64,000 nt of DNA from Lysinibacillus sp. FSL K6-0232 (GCF_038008325.1 NZ_JBBOYW010000001.1:424001-488000), one strand, 5' to 3'. Counted from the stretch's first letter, positions 42,554 through 51,270 are shown. Program-made: numbers and translations. Notes: generated by a model not told the origin, from the letters alone.

Positions 42554-43747
42554 ATGAAATTAATAAAATATACTAGAAAGAAAAATCCAAGTACAAATAT
42601 CGACTTTTTAGGGCTAGAGGAGGCTCAAAAAGTACATGCATTTCATAAAAGTTTTCCACAGTATGAAACGACGCCTTTAGCTGTGTTAGATCATTTAGCG
42701 GAGGAGTTGAATATTAGCAAATTATTTGTAAAGGATGAATCCTATCGTTTTGGTTTAAATGCCTTTAAAGCTTTAGGTGGATCATATGCGATTGGGCAAT
42801 ATTTAGCAAAGCAATTAAATATTGAATCTTCCAATTTAACTTACGAAAAGCTTGTTTCACCTGAAGTGAAAGAAAAGCTAGGAAACTTGACATTTATTAC
42901 AGCAACAGATGGAAACCATGGTCGGGGTGTTGCATGGACAGCTAAACAGCTAGGGCTAAAATCGGTTGTTTATATGCCTAAAGGTTCGTCAGTAGAACGA
43001 TTAAATCATATAAAGGCACAGGGGGCGGATGCTGCCATTACAGATCTTAACTATGACGATACAGTTCGTTTAGCTGCTGAACATGCTGAGCAAAACAATT
43101 GGATATTAGTACAGGACACAGCATGGGAAGACTACGAAGAAATTCCTAAAAACATTATGCAGGGCTATATCACGATGGTAGTAGAAGCATATGAGCAGCT
43201 AAAAAAATTAGACGAAAAACCTACACATATTTTTATTCAGGCTGGTGTTGGTTCAATGGCAGCCGCAGTTCAAGGCTTCTTTGCAGATGTTTATGGTGAG
43301 GATCGTCCGCTTACTGTTGTTGTAGAACCAGATAAGGCAGACTGCATATTTAAAACGGCTGAAGCAAATGATGGCAAGCTGCATTATGTAAAAGGTGATA
43401 TGGATACAATTATGGCAGGCTTAGCATGTGGTGAGCCAAGTACACTAGGCTGGGCAATTTTAAATGACTATGCGGATGCTTTCCTTTCTTGTCCAGATAA
43501 TATCGCTGCTCAGGGAATGAGGATTCTAGCAGCACCGATGAAGGGCGATGTACAAGTTATTTCAGGTGAATCGGGAGCAGTGGGCGTAGGAGCTGTAAGC
43601 GAAATCTTAAGACGAGATCAGTACACAGCTTTAAGAGAGCAGTTAAAGATGACTGCAGATTCAAAAATTCTATTCTTTAGCACTGAAGGAGATACTGACG
43701 CTGCACATTATAAAAAAGTTGTATGGGATGGTGCTTATTCAATTTAA
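42554..43747 (+). CDS. Diaminopropionate ammonia-lyase
   Basis: A 397-residue fold-type II PLP enzyme, closely resembling E. coli YgeX/DpaL. The Schiff-base lysine is in YRFGLNAFKALGGSYA, the substrate loop in TATDGNHGRGVAW and the glycine-rich phosphate loop in QAGVGSMAAAVQGF. The enzyme converts 2,3-diaminopropionate to pyruvate and two ammonia through an aminoacrylate intermediate. The length is the family norm (about 398). It starts 12 bases after the upstream stop with GGAGAGAG, and RidA follows directly. The pathway assignment is firm for this gene; the natural source of the substrate is not known. Confidence 0.93.
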   Translation: MKLIKYTRKKNPSTNIDFLGLEEAQKVHAFHKSFPQYETTPLAVLDHLAEELNISKLFVKDESYRFGLNAFKALGGSYAIGQYLAKQLNIESSNLTYEKLVSPEVKEKLGNLTFITATDGNHGRGVAWTAKQLGLKSVVYMPKGSSVERLNHIKAQGADAAITDLNYDDTVRLAAEHAEQNNWILVQDTAWEDYEEIPKNIMQGYITMVVEAYEQLKKLDEKPTHIFIQAGVGSMAAAVQGFFADVYGEDRPLTVVVEPDKADCIFKTAEANDGKLHYVKGDMDTIMAGLACGEPSTLGWAILNDYADAFLSCPDNIAAQGMRILAAPMKGDVQVISGESGAVGVGAVSEILRRDQYTALREQLKMTADSKILFFSTEGDTDAAHYKKVVWDGAYSI

Positions 43748-43771
43748 ATGATGGTGAAAGGGGAAATGATA

Positions 43772-44158
43772 ATGAGTATTCAAAAGGTATCAACGGATAA
43801 GGCACCAGCAGCAATCGGTCCATATTCACAGGCAATTAAAGCAGGAGATTTTCTATTTGTGTCTGGTCAGCTTCCAATAGACCCTGAAACAGGGGCTTTT
43901 CCAGACGGTGGAGTAAAGGAGCAGATCTATCAAGTGTTTATTAATATTCAACATATCCTAGCAGATCAAGGATTAGATTTTACCAATGTAGTAAAAACAA
44001 CAGTATTATTAGATAATATTGCTGATTTTGCGATAGTGAATGAAATTTATGGTGAATATTTCGCTGGTGAAATTTTGCCTGCACGAGCTGCTTATGCAGT
44101 CGATTGCTTACCTAAAAATGCGCTAGTAGAAATTGAAGTCATTGCATATTACGGTTAA
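43772..44158 (+). CDS. RidA-family reactive enamine/imine deaminase
   Basis: A 128-residue RidA/YjgF protein. Conserved parts are APAAIGPYSQAIKAGDFLFV, SGQLPIDPETG and the catalytic arginine in LPARAAYAVDCLPKNALVEI. RidA hydrolyses 2-aminoacrylate and related imines that otherwise damage PLP enzymes. It is the last gene after the diaminopropionate lyase, whose reaction releases exactly such an intermediate, so the placement makes chemical sense. GAAAGGGG favours the ATG at 43772 over the upstream in-frame ATG at 43748, which begins right after the lyase stop codon. Confidence 0.93.
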   Translation: MSIQKVSTDKAPAAIGPYSQAIKAGDFLFVSGQLPIDPETGAFPDGGVKEQIYQVFINIQHILADQGLDFTNVVKTTVLLDNIADFAIVNEIYGEYFAGEILPARAAYAVDCLPKNALVEIEVIAYYG

Positions 44159-44167
44159 TAAAAATAA

Positions 44168-44210
44168 CAAGGTTTAAGTCCTCATCTTATTAGGACTTAA
44201 ACCTTTGTAT
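44168..44210. terminator. Terminator between the RidA operon and the SDR genes
   Basis: The arms AAGGTTTAAGTCCT and AGGACTTAAACCTT are perfect; it lies between convergent genes and can serve both. Confidence 0.88.
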
Positions 44211-44220
44211 TGCTGCTATA

Positions 44221-44964
44221 TTAGTGAGCTGTATAACCGCCATCAACAAGCAGTGTTGTACCATTGACAAAGCTTGCGTCATCACTTGCTAAGAACAGAA
44301 CAGCTTTTGCAATCTCTTCTGGTTTGCCAAGGCGACCTTGTGGGTGAAGGGATGCTAAGTATTCTTTACTTGCAGTATCTACTTCTTTAAGCAGTGGTGT
44401 TTCGATATAGCCTGGACATACAGCATTTACACGGATGCCTTCTTTTGCATAGGCTGTACATAGGTTTTGTGTTAATAGCTTTACGCCACCTTTTGCAGAA
44501 GCATAGGCTGTTGGATTTGGTAAAGCGACAAAGCTATGGATAGAGCCAGCATTAACGATAACGCCACCTGTACCTTGTGCAAGGAATTGTTCAATCGCAT
44601 ATTTATCGGAAAGGAAGACACCAGATAAATTAATATCAATGGTTCTTTTCCATTTTTCAAAAGTTAACTCATGTGCAGGTGCATCATCAGCTACACCTGC
44701 ATTGGCATACATAATATCAAGCTTGCCATATTTGTTCACTGTTGCACTAATCATATTTTTAATATCTTCTTCACTTGTTACATCTGTTTTCACAAACAAT
44801 GTATCGAAGCCATTGTTATTTAATTCTTCTGAGATGCTTTGCCCGCGATCTGAAAAATCAGCAATGACTACTTTTGCGCCTTCTTCTACAAATAGGCGAA
44901 CAGTTGCTTCGCCAATACCACTAGCGCCACCTGTGACGATTGCTACTTTATCTTGTAATTTCAT
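44221..44964 (-). CDS. Short-chain dehydrogenase/reductase (SDR)
   Basis: A 247-residue classical SDR. Cofactor motif TGGASGIGEATVRLF, NAG in YANAGVADDAP, catalytic Ser in NAGSIHSF and YxxxK in TAYASAKGGVK. CPGYIETPLL follows. Asp in VVIADFSD after the second strand suggests NAD rather than NADP. The substrate is unknown; the closest database names are usually glucose 1-dehydrogenase or 3-oxoacyl reductase, which are not reliable. AAAGGTGG precedes the ATG. A second SDR gene lies 111 bases upstream in the same direction, and both probably come from one duplication. Confidence 0.9.
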   Translation of the reverse strand: MKLQDKVAIVTGGASGIGEATVRLFVEEGAKVVIADFSDRGQSISEELNNNGFDTLFVKTDVTSEEDIKNMISATVNKYGKLDIMYANAGVADDAPAHELTFEKWKRTIDINLSGVFLSDKYAIEQFLAQGTGGVIVNAGSIHSFVALPNPTAYASAKGGVKLLTQNLCTAYAKEGIRVNAVCPGYIETPLLKEVDTASKEYLASLHPQGRLGKPEEIAKAVLFLASDDASFVNGTTLLVDGGYTAH

Positions 44965-45075
44965 CTGAAAAAACCACCTTTATCCTGTATTAACAGGCTG
45001 TAAGTCCCTTCATTTCATAAAAGGAGAGAAACAACCTGATTGGTGAAACGTCCAATTAATGGAAGGTTCACTTTA

Positions 45076-45831
45076 TTATTTTGCAGTTGCGCCACCATCA
45101 ATCACAAATTCAGCACCTGTTGAGAATGAAGATTCGTCAGAAGCTAAAAACAATACTGTTTGAGCGACTTCCTGAACGGAACCTAAACGACCTAGTGGGA
45201 ATAAACTTTTCCCTAATTCATCTTTAGAGCTTCCTGTTGTTGCTGATGCATAATCTGCCATACCTGTATCAATATAACCGGGATGAATAGAGTTGACACG
45301 CACACCGAATGGCGCATATTCCATTGCAGCATCCTTTGTCATAATACGTACAGCACCTTTACTAGCACCATATAATACATGTCCAGCAGCACCTGTTAAG
45401 CCTGCAATCGAAGAGGCATTAATGACAGAGCCTTTTTGTTGCTGTGCCATAAGTGGCATAATGTGCTTCATTCCAAGGAAGACACCAGTTACATTAATAG
45501 ACATTAAGCGATTCCAGTCAGAAAGTTCAATTTCTGCAAGAGGCTTAATAATATAAATACCCGCATTATTGAAAAGAATATCAACTTTGCTAAAAGCTTT
45601 TATTGTTTCATCTGCGACCTTTTTCCAATCATCTTCATTGCTAACATCATGACGTATAAATAGTGCTTCTCCGCCAATAGCTTGGATATCGCGTACTGCT
45701 TCGTTACCAGATTGTTCATTAATATCAGTAATAACTACCTTTGCGCCTTCTTTAGCAAATAACAAAGCAGTTTCTTTACCGATACCTGTACCTCCACCTG
45801 TAATAATGGCTACTTTATTTTCCAATCTCAT
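45076..45831 (-). CDS. Short-chain dehydrogenase/reductase (SDR), second copy
   Basis: A 251-residue classical SDR with TGGGTGIGKETALLFAKEG, FNNAGIYIIKPL, catalytic Ser in NASSIAGLTG and YGASKGAVR. IHPGYIDTGMA corresponds to the loop of the neighbouring SDR. Asp in VVITDINEQ points to NAD. GTG 45840 is in frame, but the AAAGGTG site is too close to it, so ATG 45831 is used. The gene is divergent from the broken GAF/LuxR regulator at 46024, which may have controlled the SDR pair. Confidence 0.88.
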   Translation of the reverse strand: MRLENKVAIITGGGTGIGKETALLFAKEGAKVVITDINEQSGNEAVRDIQAIGGEALFIRHDVSNEDDWKKVADETIKAFSKVDILFNNAGIYIIKPLAEIELSDWNRLMSINVTGVFLGMKHIMPLMAQQQKGSVINASSIAGLTGAAGHVLYGASKGAVRIMTKDAAMEYAPFGVRVNSIHPGYIDTGMADYASATTGSSKDELGKSLFPLGRLGSVQEVAQTVLFLASDESSFSTGAEFVIDGGATAK

Positions 45832-46023
45832 GTCAAGCACGCACCTTTCATTCTATCTGGATATAGATTTAGCTATAGGGTTTAAAAATATTCCCTTTAT
45901 TTTAGGGATACCTTTATTTTACGCTTCGCATTTTCAAAAACCATCCTATAAGATGCTGTATAATAGTATGACGAGTATCCACCATTTATAGGGGTATGTT
46001 TAAATAAAGGAGGAGAGCTTCCT

Positions 46024-47140
46024 ATGACACATCCAATGCAATCCTTTGAAGAAATGACATTTCAAGAGTTTGTGCTAGTTATTAAAATTCATTATAAGCA
46101 AATCGAGGAGAATACAAATATTTATCTTTATCTTGAGTCTTCTATTTCTGAGGAAGATCGCAAAAAAACGGCTATGCTGCTCGATTCATTTCTACGTTTA
46201 CTAGCACGTACACATATTGAAGATTTACAGGATGATTATCGAAATTTTTTAAATACATGGCTGCAATCGCAACTATCCGTTATTGATATAAAAAGCTTTA
46301 ATCTCTTTCAATTAATTTTTGAAAAATCATTGATTACATGTATGATTCAGCAAAAACATCATCGTATGAATGCTGCATTAATGTATGTACTCTCGATATT
46401 TACGTACTTAGTACAGCTTTATGATGATAGGATAGTGCACCCAACAAGTGATAATCATTCAACAAATCAACAATTAAGCCATCTTCAATTATTGGATAAG
46501 CTCGATAAATTGCTAATTTACTCATCAGGCTATAATGATTTAGCTTATATTTTAAAAAAATGTGAAGAGTATTTTAACTATAAAAGATGTGTATTTTACG
46601 CATATGTACCATGGTCTAATCAATTTTACGGCGTGATTGGTGCAGAGCTGCCAAAGGTGCAAAGTATGAAAGGGCAGATAACGGAGCTAAACACAGTATT
46701 TAGCTCTAAAAAGCCAATTTATTTAAAAAATCCTAAAAATTACGTGAAAGAGGAGCATATTCAATTATTTAATTTATCTTCTGTTATTTTTATTCCAATT
46801 ATTCAACAAGATCAATTATTTGGCTGGCTGACATTTGATCAGCTAGGGGAGGAATTTGATTGTACAAAGGATGAATTAGCATTGCTTGAAGAAGTAGGGA
46901 AGCGCTTAGGGCTATTTTTATCAAAGGATAGAACAAGCTCCAGAGCTGCATTTAACTGAAAGAGAGTCGATGATTCTTGGCTTGCTTGCAGAAGGATATG
47001 ATAATAAAAAAATTGCAGGGTTGCTGTTTTTAAGTGAGCATACAGTGAGGGATTATATAAGTAGCTTAATGACCAAGCTAAAAGCAAAAAATCGAACACA
47101 AGTTGTAGCGTCAGCCTTTCGCTTAGGTTTGTTAAGCTAG
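46024..47140 (+). pseudogene. GAF/LuxR-type transcriptional regulator with a frameshift
   Basis: The frame from ATG 46024 (after AAAGGAGGAGAG) encodes 311 residues with a helical N-terminus and a GAF-like domain (FNYKRCVFYAYVPWSNQFYG, FIPIIQQDQLFGWLTFDQLG). It ends at a TGA at 46957-46959. From about 46931 the plus-one frame continues with PELHLTERESMILGLLAEGY, KKIAGLLFLSEHTVRDYISS and LMTKLKAKNRTQVVASAFRL, a complete LuxR helix-turn-helix, to a TAG at 47140. One extra base near 46925-46931 explains the split. As written the product has no DNA-binding domain. It is a recent frameshift or a sequencing error. Confidence 0.88.
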
Positions 47141-47376
47141 CATCCTTATAATAAAAATTATTCAAAATATAGTAATAAAAATAGTGGAATAGCGTAATGA
47201 TGGAGGCATTAATGGAATAAGTAATATAGTAGTAAAACAATCTTTACGAATATTACAAGTGATAGTGTATAAGCTTACATGATTGTAATGAAATTGAAAG
47301 CCAATGCGATAGAGTGTAATACATTATTTTGCGAGAATATGTATAGAAGCAAGAACAAGAAGCGGAGGCATACACA

Positions 47377-47925
47377 ATGAATGAAAAATTAGAAGGCGTA
47401 TATGAGGAATACAATCGTTATATTTATCACTTATGTTTAAAACTAACTCGCAATAATATAGAAGCTGAAGATTTAATGCAAGAAGTTTGGGTTAAGGTTG
47501 TGCGCTATGAAAACAGCGTTGCTGAAGTAGAGCATATTAAAGCTTGGCTAACAACGATAACAATGAATACATTTAGAGATCGCTACCGTAAAAAAGTACG
47601 TCGTAGCAAATATATGATGAACCAACCTGAAACATTAGACGTACCGATTTTAGATTTGGTTCCCAATAATGATATTTCAACGGAAGAAAAAATTGAAAAA
47701 GATATTGTAACAAAGCTAGTGCAGGATAAAATGGGGCAATTGGATGCTATTTATCGTAAAACATTATGGTATTTCTACATAGACCAATATTCACTTGCTG
47801 AGATTTCTACGATTATGAAAGTTTCCATTGGTACTGTAAAATCCCGTTTATTCCGTGCAAAAGCTCGTTTAAAAGAAATGCTTATGTCTGATGAATCACT
47901 TGTGGAATCTGTGCTGCCAGCATAA
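47377..47925 (+). CDS. ECF-type RNA polymerase sigma factor
   Basis: A 182-residue sigma-70 family protein of the extracytoplasmic-function group. Region 2 contains YIYHLCLKLTRNNIEAEDLM and QEVWVKV, followed by AWLTTITMNTFRDRYRKKVR; region 4 is YSLAEISTIMKVSIGTVKSR with LFRAKARLKEML. ECF factors usually sit beside an anti-sigma gene, but the next gene downstream is on the other strand and the upstream neighbour is the broken LuxR regulator. How it is held inactive is therefore not visible here. AAGCGGAGG precedes the ATG. A terminator follows after about 65 bases. Confidence 0.9.
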   Translation: MNEKLEGVYEEYNRYIYHLCLKLTRNNIEAEDLMQEVWVKVVRYENSVAEVEHIKAWLTTITMNTFRDRYRKKVRRSKYMMNQPETLDVPILDLVPNNDISTEEKIEKDIVTKLVQDKMGQLDAIYRKTLWYFYIDQYSLAEISTIMKVSIGTVKSRLFRAKARLKEMLMSDESLVESVLPA

Positions 47926-47991
47926 TGAAAGCAGATTGGTCGCACACCATAAATACTTAGACAGAGGTATTTGTTCGACGAATCTATCTAC

Positions 47992-48031
47992 AAAAGCTGC
48001 ATTCGCTAAAATTGCAATGCAGCTTTTTTAT
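47992..48031 (+). terminator. Terminator of the ECF sigma factor gene
   Basis: The arms AAAAGCTGCATT and AATGCAGCTTTT are followed by a run of T. Confidence 0.88.
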
Positions 48032-48127
48032 GTTGGTAAAAAAATAGAGAATACCCCTGAATAAACAAGGTGAATTTGAGCTTCATCATCTTGTCTATCA
48101 GAGGTATTTCGTGGTAGTAGGTAATTT

Positions 48128-48574
48128 TTAGCGGGACTGATTTGGATCAACATCCAGTAAGCATTTTGAAAAAATATTACGCAATGTTTGTAGCTCCTCT
48201 GCTGTGAGCATGCCAAACATATTGTTAATAATGGCATTTACCTGTTGACGAGATTCTTCTAAAATAGTTTCACCCTCAGGTGTAATGACTAATTGTGAAG
48301 CGCGTCGGTCTGTTGCGTGCTGTGTTTTTTCAATAAAGCCAGCATTAATAAGCTTTGTTGTTAACACTGTAACACCACCTGTTGTTACTTTTAGGCGTTC
48401 AGCAATAGCAGAAGGGCGTTTAGGGCCCTCCTGCGATAAGTAGTCTAAAATTAAAATATGGGATTTTGAAAAGCCGAGCACATTATGATTATTCCACTCG
48501 TTTGCCCACTTACGCTCTATTGATGAAACTACTTCAAACAATGAGGTAATGGCTTGTTGTTTTTCTTGATCCAT
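48128..48574 (-). CDS. MarR-family transcriptional regulator
   Basis: A 148-residue winged-helix regulator. The recognition region is GPKRPSAIAERLKVTTGGVT with VLTTKLINAGFIEK, and the wing is TDRRASQLVITPEG; DRRA is the family hallmark. It lies 23 bases downstream of the spx-like gene in the same direction, so the two form an operon. Two palindromic sites in the promoter of that operon (49043-49095) are well suited for a MarR dimer, which suggests autoregulation. No conserved sensing cysteine is obvious, so the inducing signal is unknown. Confidence 0.9.
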   Translation of the reverse strand: MDQEKQQAITSLFEVVSSIERKWANEWNNHNVLGFSKSHILILDYLSQEGPKRPSAIAERLKVTTGGVTVLTTKLINAGFIEKTQHATDRRASQLVITPEGETILEESRQQVNAIINNMFGMLTAEELQTLRNIFSKCLLDVDPNQSR

Positions 48575-48597
48575 AGAAGGTCATCTCCAAAACTGTT

Positions 48598-49002
48598 TTA
48601 ACTTTCTTGTGCCAATCTTGTCATCGCATTTAACTCGTAAGCACGTACTTTACGTGGAATAAAACGACGGATGTCCATCTCATTGTACCCAACTTGAATA
48701 CGTTTTTCATCTATTAAAATAGGGCTACGTAGCATTCTTGGGTGTTCTTGAATAATGGCAAATAGCTCTTGAATAGAAAGCTGGTCGATATCAATATTTA
48801 AGTTTTTAAAATCATTAGAGTTTGTTGCAATAATTTCATCTGTGCCATCTTCAGTCATGCTAAGAATTTCTTTAAATTCTGCAAGTGTAAGTGGCTGTGA
48901 TGTAATACGTTTTTCTTTATAGTCAATGTTGTGATCTTTTAACCATTTAAGTGCTTTTCTGGATGAAGAACAGCTCGCTTGTGAGTAAATTGTAACTGTC
49001 AT
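48598..49002 (-). CDS. Spx-family regulator with CxxS in place of the redox CxxC
   Basis: A 134-residue ArsC/Spx-family protein. It ends with GYNEMDIRRFIPRKVRAYEL, nearly the Spx C-terminus, and contains RSPILIDEKRIQVGYN. B. subtilis Spx binds the RNA polymerase alpha C-terminal domain and senses thiol stress through a Cys10-x-x-Cys13 disulfide. Here the corresponding sequence is ASCSSSRKALKWL, so Cys10 is kept but Cys13 is Ser. The redox switch as known cannot form; Cys10 could still be thiolated. The Gly52-type alpha-CTD contact region is not obvious. It is the first gene of an operon with marR. Confidence 0.9.
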   Translation of the reverse strand: MTVTIYSQASCSSSRKALKWLKDHNIDYKEKRITSQPLTLAEFKEILSMTEDGTDEIIATNSNDFKNLNIDIDQLSIQELFAIIQEHPRMLRSPILIDEKRIQVGYNEMDIRRFIPRKVRAYELNAMTRLAQES

Positions 49003-49042
49003 TCTTCATTCCTCGCTTTCTTTTTTAGATTCTATTTTATAA

Positions 49043-49095
49043 ATATCTTATCAGTAAGTTAATTAGCTTATATACATATCTTACTAGTAAGATAT
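49043..49095 (-). promoter_or_regulatory. Twin palindromic operators upstream of the spx-marR operon
   Basis: A perfect 20-base palindrome, ATATCTTACTAGTAAGATAT, lies at 49076-49095. A related imperfect one, ATATCTTATCAGTAAGTT, lies at 49043-49060. Their centres are about 33 bases apart, three helical turns, which fits two MarR dimers on one DNA face. The position 40-90 bases before the spx start codon overlaps the expected promoter. Confidence 0.75.
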
Positions 49096-49505
49096 AAATA
49101 AATCAATAGTTATTTGAAAAAAATTTAGTATAAGAAGTTATTTTTTTACTTACATTAACATATACGCAAAAAGCAGCAAAAAGTTTCGTCATTCCAGCTT
49201 ACAATGATGTAAGTTTAAAAAAGCTAATAGAAATCTCAGGTTTGTCTTATTTATTAATCCACTGATTATAATATGTTTGCAAATGACTATTTATGCGTTA
49301 TTGCGAGGAAAAAAGATGCTGTTAATAGAGGAAAGGAGATTTTTAGAAAAGTAGGGAGGTGATTTTTAATACGATTACGTACTTCATGTACGGATATTTA
49401 TTATGCGAGAGTGCATCTCCATATTCTTGAGTTATTATTTAGAAATGCTGGGAAAGAGGTTGGAATGCTCCAAAAGACTGTTTAACTTTTCAATACAATA
49501 ATAAA
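49096..49505. other. Long intergenic region between the spx-marR operon and the ABC-F terminator
   Basis: About 410 bases, A/T-rich. GGGAGGTGAT at 49354-49363 is a good ribosome-site sequence, but only a 23-codon frame opening with GTG within that site, or a 36-codon frame opening with ATA, follows; neither is convincing. No repeat copy or recognised RNA was found. Confidence 0.35.
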
Positions 49506-49550
49506 GGGGCTGTCCGAAAAGTATATATCTTTTCGGACAGCCCCAGCTTC
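49506..49550. terminator. Strong hairpin, far downstream of the ABC-F gene
   Basis: The perfect 16-base arms GGGGCTGTCCGAAAAG and CTTTTCGGACAGCCCC close a seven-base A/T loop. The T-rich flank is weak on both strands. It may be a terminator or a mobile hairpin element. Confidence 0.7.
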
Positions 49551-49621
49551 TATATTAAAAATTCGCTAAAAATGCTTGCTCCCGCGGTAGTCACAATCAA
49601 TTGTCACTATCCTCGCCGCAA

Positions 49622-49658
49622 AGGGGTCGTTTCAAAATGACTTTTCAAACGACCCCCT
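49622..49658 (-). terminator. Terminator of the ABC-F gene
   Basis: The arms GGGGTCGTTT and AAACGACCCC lie 13 bases past the stop codon; the inner bases CAAAATGACTTTTC can extend the stem partly. The T-run is short. Confidence 0.7.
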
Positions 49659-49671
49659 GTAGTGATAAATA

Positions 49672-51237
49672 TTAACTTTGTTGCCCTGATGTGAACCAAT
49701 CTTGAACATTCCAAACTTTTGTGACGAGTCCATCGTAAAACTCAGGCTCATGACTAACAAGTACAATTGTGCCTTTAAATTCTTTCATCGCACGCTTTAA
49801 TTCATTTTTAGCATCGACATCTAAATGGTTTGTTGGTTCGTCAAAAAGCAGCCAGTTTGCTTCTTCCATCATTAATTTACATAAACGTACCTTTGCCTGC
49901 TCGCCACCGGATAATGAATTAAGCGGACGTGTAATATGGTCAGTTTTTAAGCCTGCACGCGCTAACGCTGCACGCACTTGCGCTTGTTCCATAGAAGGGA
50001 AGGCATTCCATACATCGTCAATCGGTGTAATTTTCTCCGCTTTTACCTCTTGTTCAAAGTACGAGGGGTGAAGGTAATCGCCTCGAATAACTTGTCCAGC
50101 AAGGGGATTAATTTTTCCAAGCATGGTTTTTAATAATGTTGATTTACCTACACCATTCATGCCAACAAGCGCAATCTTTTCTCCGCGCTCAATAGTAAAA
50201 GTAAGCGGGGGAAGCAATGGCTTGTCTTTATCATAACCAATTACTAAATTTTCAGCCTCTACAACGTAACGGCTCGTGGAACGAGCTTCTTTAAAGCTAA
50301 ATTCTGGCTTTGCCGCTGTTTCTGGGCGATCAATACGCTCTAAACGATCAAGCTGCTTTGCGCGCGATTTTGCACGACCAGTCGTTGAGTAGCGCGCTTT
50401 ATTTTTAGCAATAAAGTCCTCTTGCTTCTTAATAAATTCCTGCTGCTTTTCATAGGCTTCAATATGCTGACGCTTATTAATTTCAGCAAGCTCTAGGAAT
50501 TTTTCATATGTTGCTGTATAGCGTGTTAATTTTGAAAACTCAAGCTGGAAAATAACATCCACTGTTTCATTCATAAATTCTGTATCATGTGAAATTAAAA
50601 GAAAGGCATATGGATAGTTTTTTAAATAATTTTTTAACCATGTAACATGCTCTTCATCAAGATAGTTTGTTGGCTCATCCAGCAGTAAAACTTTTGGTTT
50701 TTCCAATAACAGCTTTGCTAATAACACTTTTGTACGCTGTCCACCAGAGAGAGCAGCTACATCACGCTCTAAGCCAATCGCATCAAGACCAAGCCCACGT
50801 GCCACCTCTTCAATTTTCATATCTAATGAGTAAAAATCTCCTGCGTCCAATGCATCCTGCACCTCAGCCATTTGCTCTAGCAGTACCTCTAATTCTTCAG
50901 GTGTTGCTTCTGCCATTTTACCTGTAATTTCATTGAGCTCTTCTTCTTTTTTATATAAAGGTAGAAAGGCATCACGCAACACATCACGCATTGTTCGACC
51001 AGCAGTAAGTACCGTATGCTGATCTAAATAGCCATAATGCGTACCAGGAAGCCATTCTACCTTCCCTGTATCATGGATGGTTTGACCAGTAATAATGCCC
51101 ATTAATGTTGATTTTCCAACGCCATTTGCCCCGACAAGTCCAATATGATCACCCTCTACTAAGCGAAACGATACATCTTTAAAAAGTGTACGATCACCAA
51201 AGGAATGACCTAAATTTTCAACTGTTAATATTGCCAT
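49672..51237 (-). CDS. ABC-F family ATPase (YfmM-like)
   Basis: A 521-residue soluble protein with two ATPase domains and no membrane segment, the ABC-F layout. First domain: GLVGANGVGKSTLMGI, LSGGQRTKVLLAKLLLEKPK, LLLDEPTNYLDEEH. Second domain: ALVGMNGVGKSTLLKT, LSGGEQAKVRLCKLM, LLFDEPTNHLDVDA. The interdomain linker of about 80 residues is charged (EFIKKQEDFIAKNKARYSTT). ABC-F proteins act on the ribosome, relieving stalled translation or antibiotic block. Length is close to B. subtilis YfmM (518 aa); the short linker makes a strong antibiotic-resistance role less likely but does not exclude it. Confidence 0.92.
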   Translation of the reverse strand: MAILTVENLGHSFGDRTLFKDVSFRLVEGDHIGLVGANGVGKSTLMGIITGQTIHDTGKVEWLPGTHYGYLDQHTVLTAGRTMRDVLRDAFLPLYKKEEELNEITGKMAEATPEELEVLLEQMAEVQDALDAGDFYSLDMKIEEVARGLGLDAIGLERDVAALSGGQRTKVLLAKLLLEKPKVLLLDEPTNYLDEEHVTWLKNYLKNYPYAFLLISHDTEFMNETVDVIFQLEFSKLTRYTATYEKFLELAEINKRQHIEAYEKQQEFIKKQEDFIAKNKARYSTTGRAKSRAKQLDRLERIDRPETAAKPEFSFKEARSTSRYVVEAENLVIGYDKDKPLLPPLTFTIERGEKIALVGMNGVGKSTLLKTMLGKINPLAGQVIRGDYLHPSYFEQEVKAEKITPIDDVWNAFPSMEQAQVRAALARAGLKTDHITRPLNSLSGGEQAKVRLCKLMMEEANWLLFDEPTNHLDVDAKNELKRAMKEFKGTIVLVSHEPEFYDGLVTKVWNVQDWFTSGQQS

Positions 51238-51270
51238 GTATGTTCCTCCAACTGTCTTTCAGTTTACATT

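Noticed and set aside
49354..49495. 36-codon ORF after GGGAGGTGAT opening with ATA
   Set aside because: An ATA start is very rare, and the sequence has no recognisable feature.
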